From: Leptolyngbya sp. PCC 6406
GTDB lineage: Bacteria; Cyanobacteriota; Cyanobacteriia; Phormidesmidales; Phormidesmidaceae
Length of the DNA stretch: 64,000 nucleotides
NCBI RefSeq assembly: GCF_000332095.2
Contig: NZ_KI913949.1
Span: 5,290,507 to 5,354,506 of the forward strand
Direction: 5' to 3'
Under the pieces are notes generated by a model. It saw nothing but the letters and a program-made list of their open reading frames with translations, had not been told where the DNA came from and did no database searches. Positions 45,358 through 53,961 of the stretch are shown here, in pieces; position 1 is the first letter of the stretch; each line of letters starts with the position of its first letter. Made by a program: the position numbers and the translations under genes.

Positions 45358-47508
45358 ATGCCCCACCTCACCTGGATCCAAGGCCCCACCCGCAGTGGCA
45401 AAACGGCCCGGTTACTGTCCCATTTGAGGACATTGGCGGCGGACCAGAAACATCCCACGGAGGCGGTGTTTTTGGTGATGGCGGCGAATGGGGATAATCG
45501 GCTGGCCCTGGTGGAGCGGATTGCGGCGGAGTTGCCTCCCTCCCTGCCCCTGACCACTGCGACCCCAGCGGGATTTGTGCAGAATGAGGTGATTCTGTTC
45601 TGGCCCTTGCTGGTGGAGTCCCTGGGACTGAGTCCCCAGTTCCCGATGAAACTGCGGCCTGAGAAGGAACAGGAGTTGGCCACCGCTCTGTGGCAGCCCT
45701 GGTTTCAGGTGGGTGCGATGGTCAAGGACCAGCCCACAGGGGGTATCGCAGTTCCGGGTTGGACCACAGCCCAGATTGTGCGGCGATCCCTAGACTTTTT
45801 GCAACTGGCGGCGGCGGCAGGGATTCCTGCTGAAGATATTGGCTCTATGGTGATGGCGGGGATGCCCCCCGGTACTGCGCCGCCGGAGGTGTGGCAGACC
45901 ATCGGCACCGCCCTAGTGACTTGGCGAGATTGGTGTTTGCAGGGGGGACTACTGACCTACGCCATTGCCATGGAATTGTATTGGCGGCACTTATTACCCC
46001 TGTCTGCCTATCGCGATCGCTGGCAACAGCGCTTTCTTGGGGTGGTGGCCGACGACCTAGACGAATATCCGGCCATGGTGGGGCGTGTGATTGCCACTGC
46101 CTTGGATCTGGATTGTCCTGTGGCGGTGAGTTGGAATCCCCAGGGGCAGGTGCGGCTGGGGGTGGGGGCCGATCCCCAGGCATTAGAAATCTGGCGGCAC
46201 CAGAGTAGTGAGGTGATCACCCTGCCGGAGGAACCGGAAACCCCGGCCCATTCCCTTGCAGCGACTTGGGCCGAACCCATTGTCCAAGGCGTCCTAGATC
46301 CCATTGCAATCCTGGAGCCGGTGGAGCCGATGGCGGTGGTCCAGGCTACCTCTCGCGGGGAACTGCTGCGGCGGACAGCAGAGGCGATCGGGGCAGCAGT
46401 TCAGGCCCAGCAGGTGGCTCCTAGGGACATCGCGGTCATCGGTCCCGGCTTTGACGCCATTGCCCGCTACAGTCTGGCGGAAATTCTGGCCCATCAGGGC
46501 ATTTCCGTAGCGTCGCTGAATGATCAGCGCCCCCTGGTCAGCAGCCCCCTGGTGCGGGCAGTGCTGACGCTGCTGCCTCTGGTGTATCCCGGCCTGGGGC
46601 GGCTCTTGGATCGAGATGCGATCGCAGAAATGCTCGTTGTCCTGAGCCAGTCGCCCCAGGGCGATCCCCAGGAAACTTGGATGGACCGGGTCCAGATTGA
46701 CCCGGTGCGGGCGGAGCTGATCGCCGACCATTGTTTTCGCCCCGATCCTGACCAGCCAGACCTGCTGGCGGTGACGGAATTTCCCCGCTGGGATCGTCTC
46801 GGCTACCAGGCGACAGAAGCCTATGAACAGTTGCGCCAGTGGATTGCCGCCCAGCGGCAGGCCCGCCAGCAGCGACTTCTGACTAGCCCAGTGAACCTAA
46901 TTGATCGGGCGATTCAGACCTTTCTTTGGCGGGGTAGCATTCTGCCCTATGACCAGCTTGCGGCTCTGCGGGAACTATTGGAGACGGCTCAACATTTCTG
47001 GGAGGTGGAAAGTCGCCTGCGCCAGCAGCGGCGATCTCCCAGCCCATTCCAGCCGCCGGATAATGCCGCCAGTGCCTCTGGGGAAACCAGCCCCGAAGGC
47101 CGCTTCCTCTCCCTGCTGCACCAGGGCATCGTCACCGCCAATCCCTACCCAGTCAAAGCCACCGATCCCCAGCAGGGGGTGACCCTCTCCACGGTGTTCC
47201 AATACCGATCCCAGCGCCTAGTCCATCCCTGGCAATTTTGGCTGGATGCCGGGTCACCTCGCTGGCTGACGGGCAGTGATGAGTTGTTTGGCTATCAACT
47301 GTTTCAGCAAAACTGGACGGGTCGCCCCTGGACCCTGGAATCCGTCGAGCAAGCCCATGAAGCCCGTCTAGAGCGTATTCTCCGCGACCTATTGGGTCGC
47401 ACTACAGAGCGGGTGGTCCTGTGCCACAGTGATTTGGCGGTGAATGGTCAGGAGCAAGCAGGACCGTTGTTAGGGTTGGTTTTGGCACAGGGCGATTTTT
47501 TCCCATGA
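45358..47508 (+). CDS. Helicase-like P-loop protein, recombination type
   Basis: A 716-residue protein with a UvrD/AddB-like layout. Walker A is WIQGPTRSGKTARLLSHLRT at the N terminus; a Walker B-like LGVVADDLDEYPAMV is near residue 230. Later helicase-like segments include ATSRGELLRRTAEAIGAAVQ and DIAVIGPGFDAIARYSLAEI, then GISVASLNDQRPLVSSPLVR. I believe this is the cyanobacterial relative annotated as a recombinase-family or UvrD-like protein. There is no nuclease motif at the C terminus (ERVVLCHSDLAVNGQ is the end region). It probably acts in DNA repair. ATG at 45358; monocistronic, with a hairpin at 47541-47580. Confidence 0.75.
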   Translation: MPHLTWIQGPTRSGKTARLLSHLRTLAADQKHPTEAVFLVMAANGDNRLALVERIAAELPPSLPLTTATPAGFVQNEVILFWPLLVESLGLSPQFPMKLRPEKEQELATALWQPWFQVGAMVKDQPTGGIAVPGWTTAQIVRRSLDFLQLAAAAGIPAEDIGSMVMAGMPPGTAPPEVWQTIGTALVTWRDWCLQGGLLTYAIAMELYWRHLLPLSAYRDRWQQRFLGVVADDLDEYPAMVGRVIATALDLDCPVAVSWNPQGQVRLGVGADPQALEIWRHQSSEVITLPEEPETPAHSLAATWAEPIVQGVLDPIAILEPVEPMAVVQATSRGELLRRTAEAIGAAVQAQQVAPRDIAVIGPGFDAIARYSLAEILAHQGISVASLNDQRPLVSSPLVRAVLTLLPLVYPGLGRLLDRDAIAEMLVVLSQSPQGDPQETWMDRVQIDPVRAELIADHCFRPDPDQPDLLAVTEFPRWDRLGYQATEAYEQLRQWIAAQRQARQQRLLTSPVNLIDRAIQTFLWRGSILPYDQLAALRELLETAQHFWEVESRLRQQRRSPSPFQPPDNAASASGETSPEGRFLSLLHQGIVTANPYPVKATDPQQGVTLSTVFQYRSQRLVHPWQFWLDAGSPRWLTGSDELFGYQLFQQNWTGRPWTLESVEQAHEARLERILRDLLGRTTERVVLCHSDLAVNGQEQAGPLLGLVLAQGDFFP

Positions 47509-47540
47509 GCTTGCTGCCCACGGTCGCCACTTAGGATAAA

Positions 47541-47580
47541 AATAAGGACTTGGCTTCCAACTGGAAACCAAGTCCTTATT
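47541..47580. terminator. Bidirectional-looking terminator hairpin
   Basis: The arms AATAAGGACTTGG (47541-47553) and CCAAGTCCTTATT (47568-47580) are a perfect 13-bp stem. On the plus strand TTGTCTATTT follows; on the minus strand TTTTATCC follows. It can therefore end both the helicase-like gene and the tRNA transcript coming from the other side. Confidence 0.8.
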
Positions 47581-47589
47581 TTGTCTATT

Positions 47590-47666
<77 letters not shown>

Positions 47667-47746
47667 TCGCTCTACTAACTATAACAGTATAACGTTCAAT
47701 CTGAACCCTTTCTCCCAAAGATTTTCTCTAGGGTGCAATCAAAACT

Positions 47747-47790
47747 GAGGGTGCGATGGCCAGAGGCTTGCCTGCGGCCATCGCACCCTC
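47747..47790 (-). terminator. Terminator of the asparaginase gene
   Basis: The arms GAGGGTGCGATGGCC and GGCCATCGCACCCTC form a perfect 15-bp stem with a 14-base loop. It starts 6 bases after the asparaginase stop. On the minus strand it is followed by AGTTTTGATT, a short T-rich tract, so it fits an intrinsic terminator. Confidence 0.8.
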
Positions 47791-47795
47791 GACAC

Positions 47796-48749
47796 CTACA
47801 GTAGTGTCAACTCCCCTAGGGAATCCAGACGTTTGTAGGGACTTAGTACCAAGTACTGATCTGCTAGGGTTTCCGAAATCTCCGGCGAGATCCAGCCCAG
47901 TTGACGCAGAAGATGAACCGCCACGGCATACTTAGCGCGCTTAGAGCCGTCCAGCACCTTGATTGCCAGCCCCAGCCCTTCACCTACCCGCGCCACACAT
48001 TGCACGCCCTCAGCTCCAGACTTGCTCACTAGTGAACCCGCTGTACTCTGCATCAGCACCGTATCAAAGGCTTCCTCCCCTGCCACCAGTTCGGGATAGT
48101 GGGTCATGGCCCGGACAATACGCTCCATTTCCAGGGTGTCCCCCGAAGAGAGCTTGGCAAAGAGCGCGGCCATCTGGTGTAACTGCATGAAGTAGGTGGG
48201 GGCTCCACAGTCATCGTGGGCTCCAATGAACTCATCAGGAGGCATTCCCAGGATCTCCGCCACCTGGCTGAGAATCAGCTTCTGCACCGGATGGTTGCGG
48301 TGCAGATAGTTATCCAGGGGCCAGTTTTGCTGTTTGCACACCGCCAACATGCCCGCATGTTTACCGGAACAGTTATGGGCTAGGGGACTGGTAGCCCCCT
48401 CTGGAATAGGGCACTTGAGACGATTAGGCTCAATATCCGCTTTCCAGAGAATATGGAATGCCTGACGAATGTGGGCCAGGGTGCCCCGATGGGAGGCGCA
48501 GATAATCGCAAGGTCACGATCCCCTAGGCCGTAGGACTCTAGGGTGCCTGAGGCTGTCACCGACAAGGCTTGAAAGGGTTTCAGGGCAGAACGAATAAAG
48601 GAGGTTGTCTCCGCATCCCCTGCCACCGACAGGGTGCGACCCCGACTATCGCACACTACCGCGTGGGCAATATGAACCGACTCAACAATGCCCTCCCGTA
48701 ACAGTTGGACCTGAAGCTCTGGGGCTTGGTAGCGTTTAGCCCTAGTCAT
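47796..48749 (-). CDS. Asparaginase, family II (DUF-type, Rhizobium-like)
   Basis: A 317-residue protein of the asparaginase II family that is unrelated to the classic type I/II enzymes of E. coli. It hydrolyses L-asparagine to aspartate and ammonia. The conserved segments are VQLLREGIVESVHIAHAVVC, SFIRSALKPFQALSVTASG, SHRGTLAHIRQAFHILW, AHNCSGKHAGMLAVCKQQNW and the Cys site GAHDDCGAPTYFM. It lies downstream of the ycf36-like and rsfS genes on the same strand, a run I recall from other cyanobacteria; the 76-base gap suggests an operon or close neighbours. A good terminator follows. Confidence 0.9.
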   Translation of the reverse strand: MTRAKRYQAPELQVQLLREGIVESVHIAHAVVCDSRGRTLSVAGDAETTSFIRSALKPFQALSVTASGTLESYGLGDRDLAIICASHRGTLAHIRQAFHILWKADIEPNRLKCPIPEGATSPLAHNCSGKHAGMLAVCKQQNWPLDNYLHRNHPVQKLILSQVAEILGMPPDEFIGAHDDCGAPTYFMQLHQMAALFAKLSSGDTLEMERIVRAMTHYPELVAGEEAFDTVLMQSTAGSLVSKSGAEGVQCVARVGEGLGLAIKVLDGSKRAKYAVAVHLLRQLGWISPEISETLADQYLVLSPYKRLDSLGELTLL

Positions 48750-48825
48750 GGCTAGCCCTCTGACAGGGAAATGGATGCAGACATATCATTAGCAAAGTAT
48801 CAGCAAAATGATTCTCAACATCCTC

Positions 48826-49362
48826 TCACACCAGTTGCGTCCCCAGCATCAACAGGGCCAAGACGCCGAAAAGAATTCCAAAGGTTTTTTGAACGCGGCG
48901 GAGAATAGGCCGCACTTGGTAGTCCATTAATAAGCGATCGCGGTTTAGCACCTCCTCCGGCTTCACCCAGATTTGGCCGTCATACCAGCCTGACTCCTCA
49001 TAGGGCACCGCTTCCCGTCGTAGTCGTTGGCCGACATGAAACCAACCCGTGTAAAGCTGGGCTAGGGTCAGAATGGGGAGCACCAAGGAGCCCGCCGCTC
49101 CCCAGAGTAGAAAGGGTGTCAAAGCTTTTCCAGGGGAAAAGCTGGCTGCGGCTACTGGACCCGTCACGATCCAGCTCAGACACCACAGCACTACTAAAGG
49201 CTTGATATACCCTGACAGGGATCGCCCCCCCCAGCTATAGAACCAAGACTGGTTCATGTCTTGGTACTCGTTAATTGGGAGCTGATCGGGGGGGACCGGA
49301 CAGCGGGACGGGGTCACGGGCATAGGGGGCAAAGGACATTCACCTCCATACCATAGCGCCAA
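48826..49362 (-). CDS. Ycf36/CGLD27-family membrane protein
   Basis: Up to 178 residues. The DUF1230 pattern is visible: CPVPPDQLPINEYQDMNQSW then FYSWGGRSLSGYIKPL, two membrane helices (VVLWCLSWIVTGPVAAASF; AAGSLVLPILTLAQLYTGWF) and a conserved GQRLRREAVPYEESGWYDGQ. The C terminus has a last hydrophobic helix (ILFGVLALLMLG). The family is shared by cyanobacteria and chloroplasts; loss in plants affects iron-limited growth, but the molecular role is not fixed. ATG 49323 (MPVTPSRCPVPP) may be the true start. It follows rsfS by 8 bases, so it is cotranscribed. Confidence 0.88.
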   Translation of the reverse strand: MALWYGGECPLPPMPVTPSRCPVPPDQLPINEYQDMNQSWFYSWGGRSLSGYIKPLVVLWCLSWIVTGPVAAASFSPGKALTPFLLWGAAGSLVLPILTLAQLYTGWFHVGQRLRREAVPYEESGWYDGQIWVKPEEVLNRDRLLMDYQVRPILRRVQKTFGILFGVLALLMLGTQLV

Positions 49363-49370
49363 TGGCCGGT

Positions 49371-49799
49371 TCAGGCGCTGGGCAATTGGGGGGCTAGGGA
49401 AATTTCCTCTGCATGGCCCCAGAAGGCTTCTAAACCGTAGAACTCGCGCTCCTCGGGCATGAAGGTATGAACAATGACTTCACCGTAGTCTTGCAGTACC
49501 CATCGGCCATCGGTCAGTCCCTCTGTGCGTAGGGGTAATCGTCCTAGAGTCTCTTCTACGGCAACTTCGATGGTGCGTGCGATCGCACGCGCCTGCACCG
49601 ACGAGAAGCCCGTCACAATAACGAAATAATCAGCTAGGTAGGAGACCTCACTGACCTTAAGTAGGCGAATATTGCCTCCCTTACGCTCGTCAGCGGCACG
49701 GGCGGCGGTGAGGGCTAAAACCAGGGCGGAATCCTCGGCAGCAGCGGTAATAGGGACAGTCATACCAGCAAGGGTAGAAGCAGGGCGAAGATCTGTCAT
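49371..49799 (-). CDS. rsfS: Ribosomal silencing factor RsfS
   Basis: A 142-residue RsfS (Iojap-like) protein. It binds ribosomal protein uL14 and blocks subunit joining under nutrient stress. The domain reads [54 protein letters not shown], and [20 protein letters not shown] then [11 protein letters not shown]. It has about 20 extra N-terminal residues, a common variation. First gene of the minus-strand run to the ycf36-like and asparaginase genes. Confidence 0.94.
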   Translation of the reverse strand: MTDLRPASTLAGMTVPITAAAEDSALVLALTAARAADERKGGNIRLLKVSEVSYLADYFVIVTGFSSVQARAIARTIEVAVEETLGRLPLRTEGLTDGRWVLQDYGEVIVHTFMPEEREFYGLEAFWGHAEEISLAPQLPSA

Positions 49800-50238
49800 G
49801 CGTGGGGGGTGTTCCTCAGTAATGGGTCACTAATGGGTCATTAGGTCACGGGCCAGCGTATTCCATCTCAAAAATCATCCCCTGGGGTGGGCCAATGGGC
49901 GTAGCCAGGATTTGGAGGAGACGACCTAGCGAAGGGTATCAGCCCTCTCGCAAAACTGGTGGGTTTCGATAGTGGTACAGATGCGGTTGTCAACCGCCGC
50001 TTCCCCTCAAGATCCCGGCCAGAGATTTGGGCTGGAACATGCTAATACAGGTCAGGATAGTGTGAGAACGGTAGAGGCTGCCCATTATTCTGTAGATGTT
50101 TTAAGGAAAGTAGCAAAATCCAGCATGTATCATAAATCTCATTAAATTCATTGCGTTAAGACCGTAGATTAACCTCGGCTCCCATCGGCTCAAGTTCGCG
50201 CTCATTTCAGTTCGTGGTATATCGGCAGGAGATTTCCC
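49800..50238. other. Divergent promoter region
   Basis: A 439-base gap between rsfS (minus) and the coiled-coil gene (plus). It holds a direct duplication TAATGGGTCA (near 49819 and 49830). An AT-rich segment lies at 50100-50170 (TCATAAATCTCATTAAATTC), probably the promoter of the downstream gene, which has GGCAGGAGA before its ATG. No gene is seen. Confidence 0.5.
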
Positions 50239-51264
50239 ATGACCGTGACCCTTCAGGTTGGTATTGTTGCCCTACTGGTCAGTGCCCTAGTGGGCCTGGT
50301 ACTGGGCTATAGCCTGCCCCAGCGGCAGTTGCAGCAGCAGCGAAAACGCCTGAAGCAAAACCAGCAGCGCCTCACCGAAATGGAACAGGTCCACGCGGAG
50401 CGCCTCCAGGCCGTTTCAGAGCAAACGACCCAAGACCACGAGGCCCAGTTGACCCAACGCATTGCCCACTACCAAGATCAATTAGAAGAGCGCATCCAAG
50501 AGCTAAGCCAAGAGCATCAGGTTCAATTAGAAATGTTGCAACAGGCTGAGTTGGCCGCTGCTGCTTCACCCGCCGCCGCCGCTGCCCCCTTGGCTGCCAA
50601 CAGTCCTGAGGTGCTCCGTTTCAAGCAGCAATACGAGGCCCGCCTCAAGGAAGCAGCTCAGAAACTTCAGCAAGCCTACGAGCAACAGTTGGCTCACCAC
50701 ACCAAAATCACACGAGCTGATCTACAACAGGTCTACGAATCTCGCCTCGCCCAAAAAATTGAACATTACGAAGCTCAACTCACGACCCGCCTCGCTCAAC
50801 TAGAGGAAGAGTTCGCCACCCGTCAGGCTACGATTGAGCAAGGGTCTGGCCCCATTGTCCCGCCTAATCCCCAGTCTCCCAGTGCCATTATGGGCAATCC
50901 CAATAATGAGCCCACCGTAACTCTCCATCCTGGTGCTGCCCCACCCCCAGTCGCTGTTGCCAATCCTGCCAATCCTGCCAATCCTGCCGACAGTGAAACC
51001 ATCGCCCTAGCTGTTCCGTCGCCCTCAGTCCAGCCTCCCGTGGATATGGCAGCAGAAATCAGCCGTATCCGAGAGGATTATGAGGCACAATTGGCGGAGA
51101 AAATTGCCCAGTACCAAGATCGCTGGTCCGCTCGCTTAGCGGAATTAGAAACGGAATATCAGACCCGGATAACGACGCTTCAGCAGGCTCGTCCTGCGGC
51201 TAATCCAACGGTTATCGATCAGTTAGATCCTTTGGATCTGGGAGATATTAGCCAGTTGAGTTAG
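50239..51264 (+). CDS. Membrane-anchored coiled-coil protein, unknown function
   Basis: A 341-residue protein. One N-terminal membrane helix (VGIVALLVSALVGLVLGYSL) leads into Gln/Glu-rich coiled coil (residues 30-115: QLQQQRKRLKQNQQRLTEME). An Ala-rich break follows, then more coiled coil with a repeated unit (QYEARLKEAAQKLQQAYEQQ; VYESRLAQKIEHYEAQLTTR; DYEAQLAEKIAQYQDRWSAR). A Pro/Asn/Ala linker with three NPA repeats is near residues 240-250. No enzymatic domain. I do not recognise it. It could be a cell-envelope or division scaffold; that is only suggested by the layout. Good RBS ahead of ATG. Confidence 0.75.
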   Translation: MTVTLQVGIVALLVSALVGLVLGYSLPQRQLQQQRKRLKQNQQRLTEMEQVHAERLQAVSEQTTQDHEAQLTQRIAHYQDQLEERIQELSQEHQVQLEMLQQAELAAAASPAAAAAPLAANSPEVLRFKQQYEARLKEAAQKLQQAYEQQLAHHTKITRADLQQVYESRLAQKIEHYEAQLTTRLAQLEEEFATRQATIEQGSGPIVPPNPQSPSAIMGNPNNEPTVTLHPGAAPPPVAVANPANPANPADSETIALAVPSPSVQPPVDMAAEISRIREDYEAQLAEKIAQYQDRWSARLAELETEYQTRITTLQQARPAANPTVIDQLDPLDLGDISQLS

Positions 51265-51393
51265 GCCCAGTTGAGTTGGGTTGTGTGACGGCTCCATAGG
51301 ATTAAGCGATAGAATTCTGCCCGCTGATGGTGGTGGGTTTTGCCTAAGGGCATAGAATCCACTGGAGAAATACTTTGCCCCATGGAGGGCTTT

Positions 51394-52176
51394 ATGCAGT
51401 TGCAGGCAGGATGTCAGCTTTTATTTGAAGCGAGTGCCCCTTCTCCCTTGATTCTGATGCTCCGACCACGCAGCGGATTAGGGCAGTCGGTGATCCAAGA
51501 AAACTGTCGTTTTGAGCCCTCTGTCCCTGTCGTGGATTATATCGACAACTATGGCAACCTCTGTCAGCGCTTGCTGAGTCCCCCAGGGCAATTTGCAGTC
51601 CACACCACAGCGACGGTGGATACCCCTGATGCCATTGATGTTCAACCGGGGGCTGCCTTTGTCTCAATTGAGCAATTGCCGGATTACACCCTGCAATTTC
51701 TCTTGCCGAGTCGCTATTGCGAATCGGATCTGCTGGGGAATTTAGCCAACGATATTGTGCTGACCGATTTGCCCGCCTACGACCAAGTGGAGGCTATTCG
51801 GAGTTGGATTCATACCCACATTGAATATCGGTATGAATCCAGTACGGCTTCTACCTCTGCAACGGAGACGGCGAAAACCCGTGTAGGGGTCTGCCGTGAT
51901 TTTGTCCACTTGGGGATGGCTCTATGCCGGAGCCTGACGATTCCAGCCCGCATGGTGGTGGGGTATCTCTATGAACTGGAACCCATGGATCTTCATGCCT
52001 GGTTTGAAGCCTTTGTGGGAGGTCGCTGGTATACCTTTGATGCGACTCAGTCAGCGCCACGGGGAAATAGAATTGCGATCGCATATGGTCGAGATGCAGC
52101 AGATGTTGCTTTGGCCACCCAGTTTGGGCCTGTAATCCTAACTGAAATGAACGTCTGGGTTCATGCTGCTGGCTAG
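51394..52176 (+). CDS. Transglutaminase-like cysteine peptidase family protein
   Basis: A 260-residue protein of the transglutaminase superfamily. Unlike the TgpA-like protein in this window, the triad is complete: Cys167 in RVGVCRDFVHLGMALCRS, His201 in MDLHAWFEAFVGG, and Asp in WYTFDATQSAPRGNR. The N-terminal beta-rich domain (QAGCQLLFEASAPSPLILML) is typical of bacterial members that act as peptidases or amidases. No signal peptide, so cytosolic. ATG 51394 is favoured; 51382 and an upstream GTG/TTG-type start are possible. No operon partner: argF follows in the same direction after about 290 bases. Confidence 0.87.
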   Translation: MQLQAGCQLLFEASAPSPLILMLRPRSGLGQSVIQENCRFEPSVPVVDYIDNYGNLCQRLLSPPGQFAVHTTATVDTPDAIDVQPGAAFVSIEQLPDYTLQFLLPSRYCESDLLGNLANDIVLTDLPAYDQVEAIRSWIHTHIEYRYESSTASTSATETAKTRVGVCRDFVHLGMALCRSLTIPARMVVGYLYELEPMDLHAWFEAFVGGRWYTFDATQSAPRGNRIAIAYGRDAADVALATQFGPVILTEMNVWVHAAG

Positions 52177-52469
52177 GGGGTGTGGACAATTCATCCCCCA
52201 GCCCCTTTACCCGAAACTACACTTCCGAAGCCGACCTCGCCGCCATAGCTTGCTTCCCCCAGGAGGGGCCAACCGACAAGACTGGCATACACCCACCTTG
52301 TCGCCCTGTACAGGCCAAAAGTCCAGCCGTGCTCTTGGATGCCTCACTCCAGGGCAAAAATCTCGTGCGAAATTTCGTTCCCCCCCAAAACCAGGAAACG
52401 CCTAGGGGTGGGCAAAATCTGATAGCGTTGTATTTTCCAAAGCGGTTTTTCAAAGCGGCGCAGGGTGCA

Positions 52470-53399
52470 ATGGTAATAGATGGGCTAAAGGGACGAGATT
52501 TCGTGAGCATGGCGGACCTTAGTCCGGGAGAACTGGGGGGCTTGCTCACCATTGCCACCCAACTCAAATGTGGACAACTCACGGCGGACTGCCCCCGCAA
52601 AGTGTTGGGACTCCTGTTCCGCAAAGCATCCACCCGCACCCGCGTCAGCTTCTCCGTCGCCATGGTGCAGTTGGGGGGGCAGGTCTTGGATCTAAATGTG
52701 CAGCTCACCCAGGTCAGCCGGGGGGAACCCATCCGCGACACGGCCCGCGTCCTGGATCGCTACCTTGATGCCCTCGCCATTCGCACCTACGACCAGGGGG
52801 AACTGGCGGAGTTTGCCCACCATGCAAACATGCCCATTATCAATGCCCTCACGGACTTGGAACATCCCTGTCAGGTGTTAGCAGATCTGTTGACGGTGCA
52901 GGAAGCCTTTGGCTCCCTAGAGGGTCTGACCCTCACCTACCTGGGGGATGGCAACAACATGGCCCATTCTCTAATGCTGGGCTGTGCCCTGGCTGGAATG
53001 CACATTCGTATCGCTACCCCGCCGGACTATGTGCCCAATGAGGACATTGTGCTCCAGGCGCGGGCACTGGCGGGCGATCGCAGTGAGGTCATTCTCACCG
53101 ACGATCCCAAGGCAGCGGTGGCGGGAGCCCAAATTCTCTATACCGATGTCTGGGCCAGTATGGGCCAAGAATCCGACGCCGAGAGCCGAATTCCCCGATT
53201 CCAGCCCTACCAGGTCAATAATGCCTTGCTGGCGGGGTGCGATCGCGATGCCATCGTCCTCCACTGCCTACCCGCCCACCGGGGGGAAGAAATCACCGAT
53301 GACGTGATGGAAGGCCCCCAGTCCCGCGTGTGGGATCAGGCCGAGAACCGGATGCACGCCCAGAAGGCGCTCCTAGCCTGCTTGTTGGGGGCAATTTAG
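52470..53399 (+). CDS. argF: Ornithine carbamoyltransferase
   Basis: A 309-residue OTCase that joins carbamoyl phosphate and ornithine to citrulline in arginine synthesis. Motifs: LLFRKASTRTRVSFSVAMVQ (STRTR phosphate loop), TDLEHPCQVLADLLTV (HPCQ), TYLGDGNNMAHSL, and IVLHCLPAHRGEEITDDVME (HCLPA). The frame is open 96 codons further upstream to 52182, but that part is not homologous and would exceed the family length, so ATG 52470 is chosen. The 290 bases before it may be a leader. Confidence 0.95.
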   Translation: MVIDGLKGRDFVSMADLSPGELGGLLTIATQLKCGQLTADCPRKVLGLLFRKASTRTRVSFSVAMVQLGGQVLDLNVQLTQVSRGEPIRDTARVLDRYLDALAIRTYDQGELAEFAHHANMPIINALTDLEHPCQVLADLLTVQEAFGSLEGLTLTYLGDGNNMAHSLMLGCALAGMHIRIATPPDYVPNEDIVLQARALAGDRSEVILTDDPKAAVAGAQILYTDVWASMGQESDAESRIPRFQPYQVNNALLAGCDRDAIVLHCLPAHRGEEITDDVMEGPQSRVWDQAENRMHAQKALLACLLGAI

Positions 53400-53521
53400 A
53401 AAGCCGTAGGAAACCCCCTGCTACCTGCTACTTGACGGAAATAGCCCACCTATCTGTCAATGCAGAAACACTTGTGTGTCCTGGAATCCCCTTTCACCCT
53501 TCACCCTTCACCCTTGCAACA

Positions 53522-53959
53522 CTACTCTCCATTTCCCCAATCCGGTGGCAAATTGGCCTGCAACCGTAGGCAATTATGCTTGCCCTGAATCTTCACCTGA
53601 TACTCCACCTTGTCCATCAGTCGATTCAGAATGAGCCAACCGTAGCCTCCCTCCTGGAACTGATCGGGGCCGGGGGGGAGATAGGTGCTGAGGTCAAACC
53701 CCTGACCCGAGTCCCACACCTCCAGCATCAGGGTCTCCCCTTGGAGTTCTAGGCACAGACGCACCGGTAGCTCGGGCTGATCACGGTGGGCATGGCGCAC
53801 CACATTGGAGTAGGACTCCACCAAAACGAGCCGTAGGCGATTTTCCCACTTGGGCCAATCGGTCCAGGTTCCTAGCTCCACCTGGAGCGAGCCCAAGAGC
53901 CAGGACTCGACAATGGCTAGAAATCGCAGGTCGCTGGGGATCCGAAGTTCCGTCTGCAT
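53522..53959 (-). CDS. RsbW-like anti-sigma factor/serine kinase
   Basis: A 145-residue GHKL ATPase of the RsbW/SpoIIAB type, which in other bacteria phosphorylates an anti-anti-sigma protein and can sequester a sigma factor. It shows VLVESYSNVVRHAHRDQPEL (N-box with Asn), then LEVWDSGQGFDLSTYLPPG (Asp/Gly box) and GGYGWLILNRLMDKVEYQ (G2 box). It starts two bases after the SpoIIE-type phosphatase gene stop, so the two are one operon. No STAS partner is present in the window. Confidence 0.88.
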   Translation of the reverse strand: MQTELRIPSDLRFLAIVESWLLGSLQVELGTWTDWPKWENRLRLVLVESYSNVVRHAHRDQPELPVRLCLELQGETLMLEVWDSGQGFDLSTYLPPGPDQFQEGGYGWLILNRLMDKVEYQVKIQGKHNCLRLQANLPPDWGNGE

Positions 53960-53961
53960 GG

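Noticed and set aside
52182..52469. 96-codon extension of argF
   Set aside because: No OTCase homology and it would exceed the family length; ATG 52470 fits the usual N terminus. The stretch may be a leader, but I see no defined regulatory element.
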